A stretch of 64,000 bases of DNA from Chitinophagaceae bacterium (GCA_016721085.1 JADKJI010000032.1:1-64000), one strand, 5' to 3'. Positions 1 through 8,586 are shown, counted from the first letter of the stretch. Notes: a model not told the origin generated them from the letters alone. Numbers and translations are program-made.

Positions 1-421
1 CCTTGAATTTTTCTTCTCCATTTTTAGATTTCAGGAACCATGAATACAAAACATAGAACTCATCCCGACCATTCTCGCTTCCAAAGTTAAATGCTCCTTT
101 GTGCCATCGCTTTTTATGATATCTTTCCAAATTCCACTACGAAAATAAGTTTCATCAGGCTCTGTCGTAATATCATCAGTTAATTCAGGAAAATAATCAA
201 CAATAGTATTAAAATCCTCTTTCCCATAACGTGAGGTATCACCAGAAAACTGATGGAATAAAAAAGTGAATCTTGCTTTAGGTGATATTTTTTTCTTTCA
301 ATTGGCTTAGAAATTAGAGTAGTAGTGTCTTTTTCTACTAGCAGCCTCTTTACTTTGCTATCCGGTATAGAACAACTTAAAATAGCAAAGTGAAATCAAG
401 TATCTTCTTATCGTTTCTCAA
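1..421 (-). pseudogene. Decayed lipoprotein-like gene fragment, runs off window start
   Basis: No long open frame exists here, but the minus strand shows linked coding-like pieces in different frames. A possible TTG start at 421 opens a short piece (RNDKKILDFTLLF). A frame change then gives FAILSCSIPDSKVKRLL, which resembles a lipoprotein signal peptide with an LSC lipobox, and continues through KDTTTLISKPIERK. After a run of seven A it resumes as ISPKARFTFLFHQFSGD to about position 110. The last piece reads NGRDEFYVLYSWFLKSKNG in another frame and runs off the window. At least three frameshifts are needed. The family is not recognised. It could be true decay or sequence error; the lipoprotein reading is inference. 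Confidence 0.4.
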
Positions 422-677
422 AGTTAGCGAGTAACTAAATCCACAAAATTCGAAATTTTATATAGCCAATTTTTAAACCCACTGGAGAAACAAATTGTAA
501 CAATAAGGTGACGTTTGGTATTAGGTTGTAATTGGTTTAAAACCTAAGGGGTTGTGCCAATTCCGAACTTATTGGGTGGTTCTACAACTTCTCCCCTCTA
601 CCTCTCATAAAGAGCAAGAAATTAGGAGGTTTTAGAAATCAATATGGGGTCAGGTCCTCGGGGAGGGGGTATAAACC
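422..677. other. Intergenic, no gene seen
   Basis: AT-rich spacer with stops in all frames and no convincing coding piece. It holds a GGGGTCAGGTCC segment near 645-656 of unknown meaning. I see no clear terminator for the gene fragment or for the glycosyltransferase that ends at 678. Confidence 0.5.
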
Positions 678-1685
678 TTAAGTTTTGAACCACCCTACCC
701 AACTACTTCCCCCCCCCCCCCCTCTCACAATCCCCTCCACATCCTGCTGCTCCATACACTTAAAATGTCCCCTCGGACATTTCGCATATCCGATCTTGGA
801 ACAGGGACGGCAACGGAGGCCATGTACTTCCATTCGGATATCCTTGATGGTGGGATTGGAATAGTAGGCGGTCATGCCGAGCTGGGGGATGGTATTGCCC
901 CAGATGCTGACCATGGGTTTGTTGAAGGCCGCGCCTACATGCATGAGGCCGGTGTCGTGGGTGATGAGCGTTCGGGCGCGACGTACCAGGTCGGCCGATT
1001 CGTTGAGTGAGAATTTGCCACAGGCATTGTAGATGCGTATGGTGTCGAGTTGGGCAATTTCCTGTCCTGCTGCGGCATCTTCTTTGCCGCCGAGCAGTAT
1101 GATGGGGAATTCGAGACGCTGGCAGAGTTCGCGCAGCTTATGTATGGGAAGTTTCTTTGTATTTAATGCAGCACCGATGGCGATGGCGATATAGCCGGCA
1201 TGATGAGAGGCAGGGATATCATCTTCCTTTACCTTCTCTTCTTCAGGTATGAAATAATCCAGTCCGCGGCCATCGTTCTTTACACCGAATTGTTTTACGG
1301 TTTCCAGGTATCGATCTACTATATGGATATCCGGTAGCTTATTGATTTTTAAAGCTGTGAGCAGCCACTTTTCTATATTGAGCTTGGGAAAAGAGAAGGA
1401 CTGTTTCTTCAGGGCCCGCTTTATCTTGAGACTTCTTACATTATGATGAAGGTCTATCACATAATCATAGTCTTCGGCACGAAGGGTGTCGAATACTTCT
1501 TCCACACTATCCTTTACATAAATGGCTTTATCGATATAGGGATTGGCAGCCAGTACCGGTGCGAAGGCCGCGCGTGTTACATAATGCACTTCCGCCGTAG
1601 CTACCTGTTGCTTCAGGCAACGGATAACGGGAGTCGTAAGTACGATATCCCCAATGGATGATAAGCGGATGATGAGAAATTTCAT
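678..1685 (-). CDS. Glycosyltransferase family 9 (heptosyltransferase-like)
   Basis: 335 residues, the usual size for ADP-heptose:LPS heptosyltransferases (COG0859, GT9), which add sugars to lipopolysaccharide or other surface glycans at the inner face of the inner membrane. The N-terminus MKFLIIRLSSIGDIVLTTPV is the family's first motif. The second-domain motif HDTGLMHVGAAFNKP lies at about residue 245, followed by a cysteine-rich CRPCSKIGYAKCP segment typical of Bacteroidota members. The last 13 residues are odd: they follow a run of 14 G and read GGGGGSSWVGWFKT, which looks unlike a natural GT9 end. Real donor and acceptor are unknown. It sits at the 3' end of a minus-strand group with the broken MFS gene and DedA. 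Confidence 0.9.
   Translation of the reverse strand: MKFLIIRLSSIGDIVLTTPVIRCLKQQVATAEVHYVTRAAFAPVLAANPYIDKAIYVKDSVEEVFDTLRAEDYDYVIDLHHNVRSLKIKRALKKQSFSFPKLNIEKWLLTALKINKLPDIHIVDRYLETVKQFGVKNDGRGLDYFIPEEEKVKEDDIPASHHAGYIAIAIGAALNTKKLPIHKLRELCQRLEFPIILLGGKEDAAAGQEIAQLDTIRIYNACGKFSLNESADLVRRARTLITHDTGLMHVGAAFNKPMVSIWGNTIPQLGMTAYYSNPTIKDIRMEVHGLRCRPCSKIGYAKCPRGHFKCMEQQDVEGIVRGGGGGSSWVGWFKT
709..722. repeat. Homopolymer of 14 C (G on coding strand) inside the GT9 gene
   Basis: Fourteen consecutive C on the plus strand lie near the 3' end of the minus-strand glycosyltransferase gene. As written it encodes GGGGG and the frame runs 13 more codons. With 13 G the end would be GGGG-EVVG-stop; with 15 G it would be GGGGGK-stop. 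The tract is therefore a place where slippage or a read error changes the C-terminus. Confidence 0.9.
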
Positions 1686-1709
1686 ATCGAAACGAGTTAC
1701 CGGTAGTGG

Positions 1710-2957
1710 TTAGGGATACAGCTCTTCTTCTTCCAGATAATTCAAATCTTTCTGGAAGGTCTCTTCCGTAAAATAAAATGCCACGAATGTGATGGCCAAT
1801 GCAATTCCTCCTGTCACCATACCGCTCTTTATCAATGGCCATCCCCAGGATTTCTGGAACAGATCAAGGAACATCATATTGATCAATGGCAACGCTCCGC
1901 GCACCATATTCGGAATCGTGGTTGCAGCTGTAGCTCTTAGGTTTGTACCGAACTGCTCCGCTCCCATCGTTACAAAGATGGCCCAGAAGCCGGTACTGAA
2001 TCCAAGTGCGGCACAGATGATATACATCCTTGTATCGCTATCGTTGAAGGAACTGAAGAAGAAAGCCAATTATACCAGGGTAAAGAAATAGAATAAGGCC
2101 AATGCCTTCTTTCTGCTTTTGAAATACTGACTTACCAATCCCACCATGATATCTCCAATGGCGATTCCCGCATAGGCGAACATGATAGAACGACCCGAGT
2201 TGATGGTCTTGCTGCCGAATAATTGCTCTCCAAACTTATCACTCTGGTTTACCAATATGCCGATTACATACCAGGTAGGCAGACCAATCAATATGGCCAG
2301 CATGTATTTCTTGAAACGTTTGCTGTTGGTGAAGAACATCCTGAAATCACCCTTCGATACCGAGCTACTCTTAGCCGTATGGAACATACCCGATTCAGCC
2401 ACTTTGATTCGAAGGAATAATAATAAGATGCCTAATCCACCGCCGATCTTATAACAAAGTCTCCAATCTTCGGTGAACTGATAGGTGAAGTAAGCTGCTA
2501 CGGCACCACTTAATCCAATGCCCGCCACTAAGGATGTGCCAATGCCTCTTTTATTTTTTGGTAATAGTTCGCTTACTAAAGTGATACCGGCTCCAAGTTC
2601 ACCTGCTAATCCCAATCCAGCAACAAAACGACATATCGCATATTGGTTTACTGTTTGGATATACCCTGTTACGAAATTGGCAACAGAATATAATATGATA
2701 GATCCGAATAAAACGGATAGTCTTCCTTTCTTATCTCCCAGCACTCCCCAGATGATACCACCAATCAACAGACCGGTCATCTGCCAGTTGATTACCTTGG
2801 TACTATCACTCAGCATCGTTTCGGCAGTGGCACCAACGCCGAGCATGCTCGATTTCTTTACGATGGTGAATAAAAGCAGGTCATAGATATCCACGAAATA
2901 ACCCAACGCCGCCACAATAACTGCGATATTGAATATGGATGCGTTCTTATTCTGCAT
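1710..2957 (-). pseudogene. MFS transporter interrupted by an in-frame TAA
   Basis: A major facilitator permease split by one stop codon. The 5' part starts at ATG 2957 (MQNKNASIFNIAVIVAALGY), 10 bases after the DedA stop, and runs to TAA at 2072-2070 after residues FFTLV. The same reading frame continues at once (LAFFFSSFNDSDTRMYIICA) to 1710 with more membrane segments and MFS sequence, including a TNLRATAATT loop. Joined, the protein would have about 415 residues and about 12 membrane segments, normal for the sugar/metabolite MFS group. A longer open frame up to 3056 only overlaps DedA and is not a likely start. Substrate unknown. The stop is either a real nonsense mutation or a base error. 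Confidence 0.8.
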
Positions 2958-2967
2958 TTGCAATCGT

Positions 2968-3654
2968 TTAGTCGTTATGCTTCTTACTCTTATCTTTACC
3001 CGTAACCATCTTATAGATAACTGGAGCTGTAGTAACCAATACAATTCCCAATACAATCACTTCCAAATGTTTGGTAAGATCGAAATCGAACTTGCTGAGG
3101 AAGAGTTGTTGCAGGTAATGTCCGGCGAACAACATAGTTACCGTCCACGCAATACAACCTACAATATTATAATAGGAGAACTTGGCCTTATCCATTCCTA
3201 CAATACCCGCTACAATCGGAGCGAAGGTTCTTACTATTGGAAGAAATCTCGCAAACACCACAGCCCCACCACCATGTTTCTCATAGAAGTCATGTGCCTG
3301 GTGCAGGTATTTTTTCTTGAAGAGGTAACGGTCTTTCCAATGATACATCGTAGGACCTACTTTTTTTCCAAACCAATAGCCTGTAAAATTTCCAAGAATA
3401 CCCGCAATAGTCGTCAGCACCACAACGATCATCAGGTTTGAAAAATCATATCCCGTATCATATATTGATTTCGCCAAACTGTTACTGAATATCCCTGCCA
3501 CAAATAACAAGGAATCGCCGGGCAGAAAGAATCCCACGAACAATCCCGTTTCAGCAAATACGATGAAGAGGAATAACCACAGGCCACCGTTGGTGATGTA
3601 GAATTCGGGATTGAGAAGTTGAGCCCAGTTAAAATCTAGTAGGAAAAGATGCAT
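2968..3654 (-). CDS. DedA family membrane protein
   Basis: 228 residues with several hydrophobic spans. The ETGLFVGFFLPGDSLLF segment near residue 35 and the GKKVGPTMYHWKDRYLF and HGGGAVVFARFLPIVRTFAP stretches in the middle are hallmarks of the DedA / SNARE-associated family. Members act in the inner membrane and are linked to lipid carrier recycling (undecaprenyl phosphate or phospholipid scrambling). The MFS gene starts 10 bases downstream on the same strand, so the two were probably cotranscribed. Exact substrate cannot be read from sequence. Confidence 0.92.
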   Translation of the reverse strand: MHLFLLDFNWAQLLNPEFYITNGGLWLFLFIVFAETGLFVGFFLPGDSLLFVAGIFSNSLAKSIYDTGYDFSNLMIVVVLTTIAGILGNFTGYWFGKKVGPTMYHWKDRYLFKKKYLHQAHDFYEKHGGGAVVFARFLPIVRTFAPIVAGIVGMDKAKFSYYNIVGCIAWTVTMLFAGHYLQQLFLSKFDFDLTKHLEVIVLGIVLVTTAPVIYKMVTGKDKSKKHND

Positions 3655-3681
3655 GTTTTGTTTTTAATTTTTTTTTATTCA

Positions 3682-3790
3682 TAGTCGGGAGGTAGTAGTC
3701 AGGAGTTCGTAGTCGGGAGTCGGTAGTCTGTTTCATCTTAACCCGACTCCAGACTTCCGACTCAAGACTCCTGACTCAATACTCCCGATT
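3682..3790. repeat. GGGAGTC / GACTCCC inverted repeat between DedA and symporter genes
   Basis: The left half (3682-3728) is built from GTCGGGAGT-like units and the right half (about 3739-3790) from their complements (CCCGACTCC, GACTCCTGACTC). Together they can fold into an imperfect hairpin covering the short gap and the last codons of the symporter gene, which ends at 3762. The same unit recurs near 48.4 kb, 57.2 kb and 59.6 kb. Confidence 0.6.
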
Positions 3791-5018
3791 CCAGCTCACC
3801 TTCCCACTTACTCACCACACTCGTCGCCAACGCATTCCCCACCACATTCGTCATACTTCTAAACATATCACAGAAATGGTCGATGGGTAAGATGATGGCC
3901 ACACCTTCGGGTGGGATATTGAACATAGAACAGGTTGCTAATACTATAACCAGTGAAGCTCGTGGTACACCGGCAATACCTTTGCTGGTGAGCATGAGCA
4001 CTAATAACATCGTCAATTGGGTAGCGGTATTTAGATGCACATCATAGGCCTGTGCAATTGCCAGACTCGCAAATGTCATATACATCATACTACCGTCTAG
4101 GTTAAACGAATAACCGAGTGGAAGCACGAAGGATACGATACGGTCACGACAGCCAAAACGCTCCAGTTCTTCGGTGAGTTTGGGGAATACAGCTTCGCTG
4201 CTGGTGGTACTGAAAGCGATGAGGAGGGGACCGCCGATGCGTTTCAGCAACTCCGTCATCCTTTTCCCTAATATTATATACCCTACTCCTAAAAGCACCA
4301 TCCATAGCACAGCGATGCCTATCAGGAAATAGCCGAAATAGATAAAATAGAATTTGAAGATCTCGAGTCCCTTCATGGATACCACAGCGCAAAGAGCACC
4401 GAACACACCCACAGGAGCGAAGTTCATCACATAACCCACCATCTTCAAAATGATATGCGAAAAAGTATCGAGTGCCTTAACAATGCTCTTGGCTTTTTCC
4501 CCCATAGCTGCAGTAGCTACTCCGAAGAAAACAGAGAACACCACCAGTTGCAGCACTTCGTTGGTAGCCATTGCTTCAATAACACTGCGGGGGATGATAT
4601 GCTCCACGAATTTCTCGAGGGAGAACTCCTGTTTCTTGGCCAGCAAGTCTTTCACCCCTTCGGTATCGGCATGAGACAGGTCAATAAAATCACCTGGGCG
4701 GAGCCAGTTAACCAGCACCATACCTATTAATAAAGATGCCAGCGAAGCAGTCACGAACCAGAGCATAGCCTTTCCACCTACCCTACCAACAGCTTTGAGG
4801 TCGCCCAGTTTTGCGATACCCACTACGAGGGTCGAGAACACCAGCGGAGCGATGATCATCTGGACCAGACGGATAAAAACCTTACCCAGCAGGTTGATAT
4901 TCTTGGAGAAGGACTTTATAAACTCTGGAGAGCTATTGGAATGAACCAGATAGCCAACAGCCATACCCAGTGCCATTGCCAGTAATATATATAAGGTGAG
5001 CCGGTTCTTTTTTGCCAT
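3762..5018 (-). CDS. Dicarboxylate/amino acid:cation symporter (DAACS family)
   Basis: 418 residues, normal for the GltP/DctA family of Na+ or H+ coupled glutamate, aspartate or C4-dicarboxylate importers in the inner membrane. Visible family motifs are the serine-rich reentrant loop FSTTSSEAVFPKL (about 269-281) and GYSFNLDGSMMYMT (302-314), which binds cation and substrate, plus the C-terminal GIAGVPRA and DHFCDMFRSMTNVVGNA segments. The ATG at 5018 gives a normal short positively charged N-terminus. The gene is divergent from the APC permease at 5188, with about 170 bases of AT-rich promoter region between them. Confidence 0.95.
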   Translation of the reverse strand: MAKKNRLTLYILLAMALGMAVGYLVHSNSSPEFIKSFSKNINLLGKVFIRLVQMIIAPLVFSTLVVGIAKLGDLKAVGRVGGKAMLWFVTASLASLLIGMVLVNWLRPGDFIDLSHADTEGVKDLLAKKQEFSLEKFVEHIIPRSVIEAMATNEVLQLVVFSVFFGVATAAMGEKAKSIVKALDTFSHIILKMVGYVMNFAPVGVFGALCAVVSMKGLEIFKFYFIYFGYFLIGIAVLWMVLLGVGYIILGKRMTELLKRIGGPLLIAFSTTSSEAVFPKLTEELERFGCRDRIVSFVLPLGYSFNLDGSMMYMTFASLAIAQAYDVHLNTATQLTMLLVLMLTSKGIAGVPRASLVIVLATCSMFNIPPEGVAIILPIDHFCDMFRSMTNVVGNALATSVVSKWEGELESGVLSQES

Positions 5019-5187
5019 AAGCGCTAAATAATTGAAAAGCAGGGTTACAATCTCCGAAAATCCGAAAAATATCCGGTCTTCAAAAGTTTTAGCCGTTAAA
5101 AAATCAATTATAAAAGAATTACCCGGTTTTTTGAATTATTCTTTATTTTACACACCTTAAACTAATTACTTAACAATAACCACTGCT

Positions 5188-6654
5188 ATGAGTTTATTTG
5201 TCAAAAAGACGCTTTCTTCTCTTTTGGCGCAGGCTGCTGATTCAGAAAAAGGACTAAAGAAGACCCTTGGCGCCGTTAACCTGGTGGCCCTGGGTATCGG
5301 TGCGATTATCGGAGCGGGACTGTTTGTACGTACTGCCGCAGCGGCTGGTGGACATGCAGGGAATGCCGTAACCCTTTCGTTTATTGTTGCAGCAATAGGT
5401 TGTGCTTTTGCAGGACTCTGTTATGCTGAATTTGCCTCAATGATCCCTATTGCGGGTAGTGCTTATACCTATGCCTACGCTACAATGGGAGAACTTGTTG
5501 CCTGGATTATTGGATGGGCGCTTATCCTGGAATATGCTCTGGGAGCTGCCACCGTATCTATCGCCTGGAGTGAATATTTAAACAAGCTTTTAGGAGGGGG
5601 CATTCCGTATGAATGGTGCCACTCTCCGTTCGAATCGGTAACATTGGCTAGTGGTGTTACCCTTACTGGTATTATGAATGCTCCTGCCCTGCTAATCCTC
5701 CTTATCCTGAGCTTACTGCTTATCAAAGGAACTCAGGAATCAGCGATGGTGAATGCGGTGATCGTGTTCATTAAAGTGGCTATCGTTCTGGTGTTCATTG
5801 CACTTGGATGGGGCTTTATCAATCCTGCTAACCATACTCCTTATATCATCCCTGAAAATACTCCTGGTTACGAAGGATTCTGGAACCATGGATTCCCGGG
5901 TATAATAACGGGGGCCGGTATAGTCTTCTTCGCCTTCATCGGTTTCGATGCGGTATCTACAGCTGCACAGGAAGCCAAGAATCCGAAAAGAGACATGCCT
6001 ATCGGTATCCTGGGTTCACTCGTGGTTTGTACTATTCTTTATATCCTCTTCAGCCATGTATTGACAGGAGTAGCACCTTTCCGCGACTTCATTGATCCGG
6101 CTAAAGGAAAAGAAGCTTCTGTTGCTTATGCCATCTCCGCCTATATGCCAGGTTACGAATGGTTAGCTACAGCGGTAACGGTTGCGATCCTCGCTGGTTT
6201 CTCTTCAGTAATCCTTGTGATGCTGATGGGACAAAGCCGCGTGTTCTATACCATGAGTACTGATGGATTATTACCAAAAGCATTCTCCGACCTGCATCCA
6301 AAATTCCGCACACCATATAAATCAAATATGATCCTTTTCTTATTTGTGGGTGCGTTTGCGGCTTTTGTACCAGGTAGTGTTGCTGGTGATCTTACATCTA
6401 TCGGAACCCTCTTCGCGTTTATCCTGGTTTGTATCGGGGTAATATTGATGAGGAAGTCTGACCCAACTACGCCACGTCCTTTCAGAACTCCATTGGTGCC
6501 ATTGGTACCTATCTTAGGAGTTATTGTTTGTGCTGCGATGATTGTTGGTTTACCAAGAGATACCCAATTGAGTGCCCTGGCCTGGATGGTCTTCGGTCTG
6601 TTGGTATACTTTGGTTATAGCAAAAAGAACAGTAAGCTGGGTAATATGAAATAA
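5188..6654 (+). CDS. APC superfamily amino acid permease
   Basis: 488 residues with about 12 hydrophobic segments. The first segment contains LVALGIGAIIGAGLFVRT, the conserved APC helix 1 motif that binds the amino acid carboxylate. FFAFIGFDAVSTAAQEAKNPKRDMPIGI (about 255-282) is the helix 6 to 7 motif. It most resembles the cationic amino acid transporter (CAT/YhdG-like) branch, but the substrate is not certain. A terminator follows directly. It is transcribed away from the symporter gene. Confidence 0.93.
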   Translation: MSLFVKKTLSSLLAQAADSEKGLKKTLGAVNLVALGIGAIIGAGLFVRTAAAAGGHAGNAVTLSFIVAAIGCAFAGLCYAEFASMIPIAGSAYTYAYATMGELVAWIIGWALILEYALGAATVSIAWSEYLNKLLGGGIPYEWCHSPFESVTLASGVTLTGIMNAPALLILLILSLLLIKGTQESAMVNAVIVFIKVAIVLVFIALGWGFINPANHTPYIIPENTPGYEGFWNHGFPGIITGAGIVFFAFIGFDAVSTAAQEAKNPKRDMPIGILGSLVVCTILYILFSHVLTGVAPFRDFIDPAKGKEASVAYAISAYMPGYEWLATAVTVAILAGFSSVILVMLMGQSRVFYTMSTDGLLPKAFSDLHPKFRTPYKSNMILFLFVGAFAAFVPGSVAGDLTSIGTLFAFILVCIGVILMRKSDPTTPRPFRTPLVPLVPILGVIVCAAMIVGLPRDTQLSALAWMVFGLLVYFGYSKKNSKLGNMK

Positions 6655-6672
6655 TCCTGCTTTATTATATTG

Positions 6673-6706
6673 AAAACCGGCTACCTGATGGTAGTCGGTT
6701 TTTTTA
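6673..6706 (+). terminator. Rho-independent terminator after the APC permease
   Basis: AACCGGCTACC pairs with GGTAGTCGGTT around a TGAT loop with one G-T wobble, followed by a run of T. It begins about 20 bases after the permease stop codon. Confidence 0.85.
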
Positions 6707-6743
6707 TTTCAACTTATCACTACCTTGAGCAAAACCCAGCGAT

Positions 6744-7202
6744 ATGCTAAGGGAAATATTTGAAAAGATAGCCACGGAATCAAGTTCTTATCTATTATTA
6801 AAAGGCCTCACGCCTACTATAAAACTGGGGGCTCCCGATGCCAGTCATGCTGCCAATGGCACGTTGTTCATAGGCATGGAGCAGTATGGGGTGGATCCGG
6901 TATTGCGGAATCATCCGCAGTTTGAGGAGACGGCCTTCCCATCGACCAACTTCGCTCATCTCATTTCATTTTATATAGTGCCTCGTGCCGACCAGTACGA
7001 GCAGCAGCTTCAGTTACTGGAGAATATGGTACTTTTCTTCGAAGAAAAACCCTTTTTCCAGCTAACGGTTGACCAGGAAGAGTATGAACTGGCCATATCG
7101 ATGAAGGATACAAAGAGTGCTGATTACCAGCAATTCTGGATAGCCTTGCAGCAGCCTTCGCAGCCGGTGCTTTTTTATCAGGCGAGGGTTTCCTCTCTTT
7201 AA
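6744..7202 (+). CDS. Hypothetical protein with weak likeness to Pvc16/DUF4255
   Basis: 152 residues, no signal peptide or membrane segment. The plan (an N-terminal helix MLREIFEKIATES, then a beta-rich segment, then LISFYIVPRADQYEQQLQLLENMVLFFEEKPFF and a C-terminal beta region) recalls the N-terminal domain of Pvc16 (DUF4255) proteins of contractile injection systems, where a similar stretch precedes 'F-F-x-E-K-P'. This is pattern memory only. No injection-system genes lie nearby, so if the match is real the gene is an orphan. Codon use and length look like a real gene, with a terminator upstream and promoter-like sequence downstream. Confidence 0.6.
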   Translation: MLREIFEKIATESSSYLLLKGLTPTIKLGAPDASHAANGTLFIGMEQYGVDPVLRNHPQFEETAFPSTNFAHLISFYIVPRADQYEQQLQLLENMVLFFEEKPFFQLTVDQEEYELAISMKDTKSADYQQFWIALQQPSQPVLFYQARVSSL

Positions 7203-7212
7203 TTTGGAGTCA

Positions 7213-7244
7213 GTTGGTAGGGTCGAAAGCTTATAGTAAATTTG
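7213..7244 (+). promoter_or_regulatory. Candidate Bacteroidota sigma promoter for the YebC-family gene
   Basis: TTGG at 7213-7216 and TAAATTTG at 7237-7244 match the -33 TTG and -7 TAnnTTTG elements with about 20 bases between them. The gene starts 144 bases further on, leaving a leader that contains a CGCAGAGACGC palindrome. Confidence 0.5.
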
Positions 7245-7280
7245 CGCCCCGAATGGAATTTATTTTGACCGGAGAACTTG

Positions 7281-7330
7281 GAGACGCAGGGGAGACGCAC
7301 CGCGGCTCTTTCGTCTCTGCGGTAAAAAAA
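7281..7330. repeat. CGCAGAGACGC palindrome, copy 1
   Basis: Degenerate copy: GAGACGCAGGGGAGACGCACCGCGG on the left half and TCGTCTCTGCGGTAAA on the right. It lies in the presumed 5' leader of the YebC-family gene. Confidence 0.65.
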
Positions 7331-7387
7331 ACTCAGTAATCGAAGACTAAATAAAGCATTCATTTAGCATCAACAAAAATAAAGCAC

Positions 7388-8110
7388 ATGGGTCGGATAT
7401 TCGAAGTACGAAAATCAACAATGTTTGCCCGGTGGGACCGGATGGCAAAACAATTTACCCGTATCGGTAAGGAAATCATCATTGCGGTAAAGGCAGGGGG
7501 ACCAGATCCTGGTACGAATGCGGCGCTGCGTCGTTGTTTCCAGAACGCGAGAAGTGTGGGTATGCCTAAGGACCGTGTGGAAGCAGCTATCAAGCGTGCA
7601 CAGGGTAAGGAAATGACCAACTATGATGAGATACTGTATGAAGGATACGGTCCTCATGGAGTAGCTATATTGGTTGAAACCGCCACCGACAATCACGTTC
7701 GTACTGTTGCCAATGTAAAATCACATTTCAACAAAGGCAATGGTGTGATGGGTAATAGCGGAAGCGTAAGTTTCCAGTTCAAGAAAATGGGTGTGTTCAA
7801 ATTGAAGCCAGAGGGATTGAATGCTGATGATCTGGAACTCGAACTTATCGATTTCGGATTGGAAGAATTAGGAGAAGGTTCTGGGGAGAATGGAGAAGCG
7901 GTATTAGTAGTTCGTTGTGCATTCGTTGAATTCGGTCATATGCAAAAAGCATTAGAAGATAAAGGCATCTCTCCTATAAGTGCCGAACTGGAATGGATTC
8001 CAAGTACTACTGTACCCTTAAACGACCTGCAAGCTGAAGAAGTGAGTAAGTTGATTGAGAGGTTGGAGCAGGATGAGGATGTGCAGAAGGTGTTCCACAA
8101 CATGGGGTAA
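7388..8110 (+). CDS. YebC/PmpR family protein (TACO1-like)
   Basis: 240 residues, the family length. The N-terminus MGRIFEVRKSTMFARWDRMAKQFTRIGKEI is the Bacteroidota form of the YebC start, followed by the conserved FQNARSVGMPKDRVEAAIKRA and YEGYGPHGVAILVETATDN segments. Family members are DNA-binding regulators or, by newer evidence for some members, ribosome-associated factors that relieve stalling. Which role applies here is not visible. It is a single-gene unit with its own candidate promoter and a strong terminator. Confidence 0.93.
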   Translation: MGRIFEVRKSTMFARWDRMAKQFTRIGKEIIIAVKAGGPDPGTNAALRRCFQNARSVGMPKDRVEAAIKRAQGKEMTNYDEILYEGYGPHGVAILVETATDNHVRTVANVKSHFNKGNGVMGNSGSVSFQFKKMGVFKLKPEGLNADDLELELIDFGLEELGEGSGENGEAVLVVRCAFVEFGHMQKALEDKGISPISAELEWIPSTTVPLNDLQAEEVSKLIERLEQDEDVQKVFHNMG

Positions 8111-8148
8111 TTGAAGGTTCAAGAGGTTTGATAGGTTCAAGAAGTTCC

Positions 8149-8183
8149 AGAGGGCTGACTAGTAGTTGGCCCTCTTTGCTTTT
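8149..8183 (+). terminator. Rho-independent terminator after the YebC-family gene
   Basis: AGAGGGCTGACT and AGTTGGCCCTCT form a 12-pair stem (two wobbles) with a three-base loop, followed by TTGCTTTT. The stem is also a member of the dispersed 'ttccagaggg...gactantag' repeat family, so a repeat appears to serve as terminator. Confidence 0.75.
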
Positions 8184-8298
8184 GGGTTTAAAGTTTAATG
8201 TTTAAGGGTTTAAGGGTTCAGAAAGTTGGAGTCTCCAACTTATTACTTATTACTTATTACTTACTACTTACTACTTAAAACTTATAACTCTTTTTTTA
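8184..8298. repeat. TTTAAGG tract, AGTTGGAGTCTCCAACTT palindrome and TTACTTA tandem repeats
   Basis: Low-complexity spacer: GTTTAAAG/TTTAAGGG units, then the palindrome AGTTGGAGTCTCCAACTT at about 8233-8250, then five to six tandem copies of TTACTTA/TTACTAC. The same three-part order recurs in degenerate form near 14.6 kb, 44.6 kb and 46.2 kb. No gene. Confidence 0.6.
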
Positions 8299-8577
8299 AC
8301 TGCAGAGATGCGGAGACGCAGTTTTAGCGTTTAATTCATTCTTAATTTTGAACCACTAAGACACAAAGAACACAAAGCAACACGAAGGGAGTTCTTACTG
8401 TAACCAACTTAAAGAATGCTAACTAGTACAGGCTCTCTTAGTGCCTCTTAGTATCCTTTGTGTCTTAGTGGTAAAAAATAGCCTCTAGAAGAAAAGGTAT
8501 AAATAAAGATGAACATAACTACAGAGACGAATCGACACTAATTAGAAATCTCTGCGACCTCTGCGCCTCTGCGTGAA
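8299..8577. repeat. Nested palindromic repeats: CGCAGAGACGC arms enclosing ACTAAGACACAAAG arms
   Basis: Outer arms are AACTGCAGAGATGCGGAGACGCA (8299-8320) and its imperfect complement ending CTGCGCCTCTGCG (about 8545-8576). Inside lie a second pair of arms, AACCACTAAGACACAAAG (8351-8368) and CTTTGTGTCTTAGTGGT (8456-8472). The inner element looks inserted between the halves of the outer one. No open frame of useful length. The gap ends at the stop codon of the S74 protein gene. Confidence 0.65.
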
Positions 8578-8586
8578 ACAAAACCC

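Noticed and set aside
645..660. GGGGTCAGGTCC segment as a possible insertion-sequence end
   Set aside because: No matching inverted end, no transposase and no duplication were found nearby.
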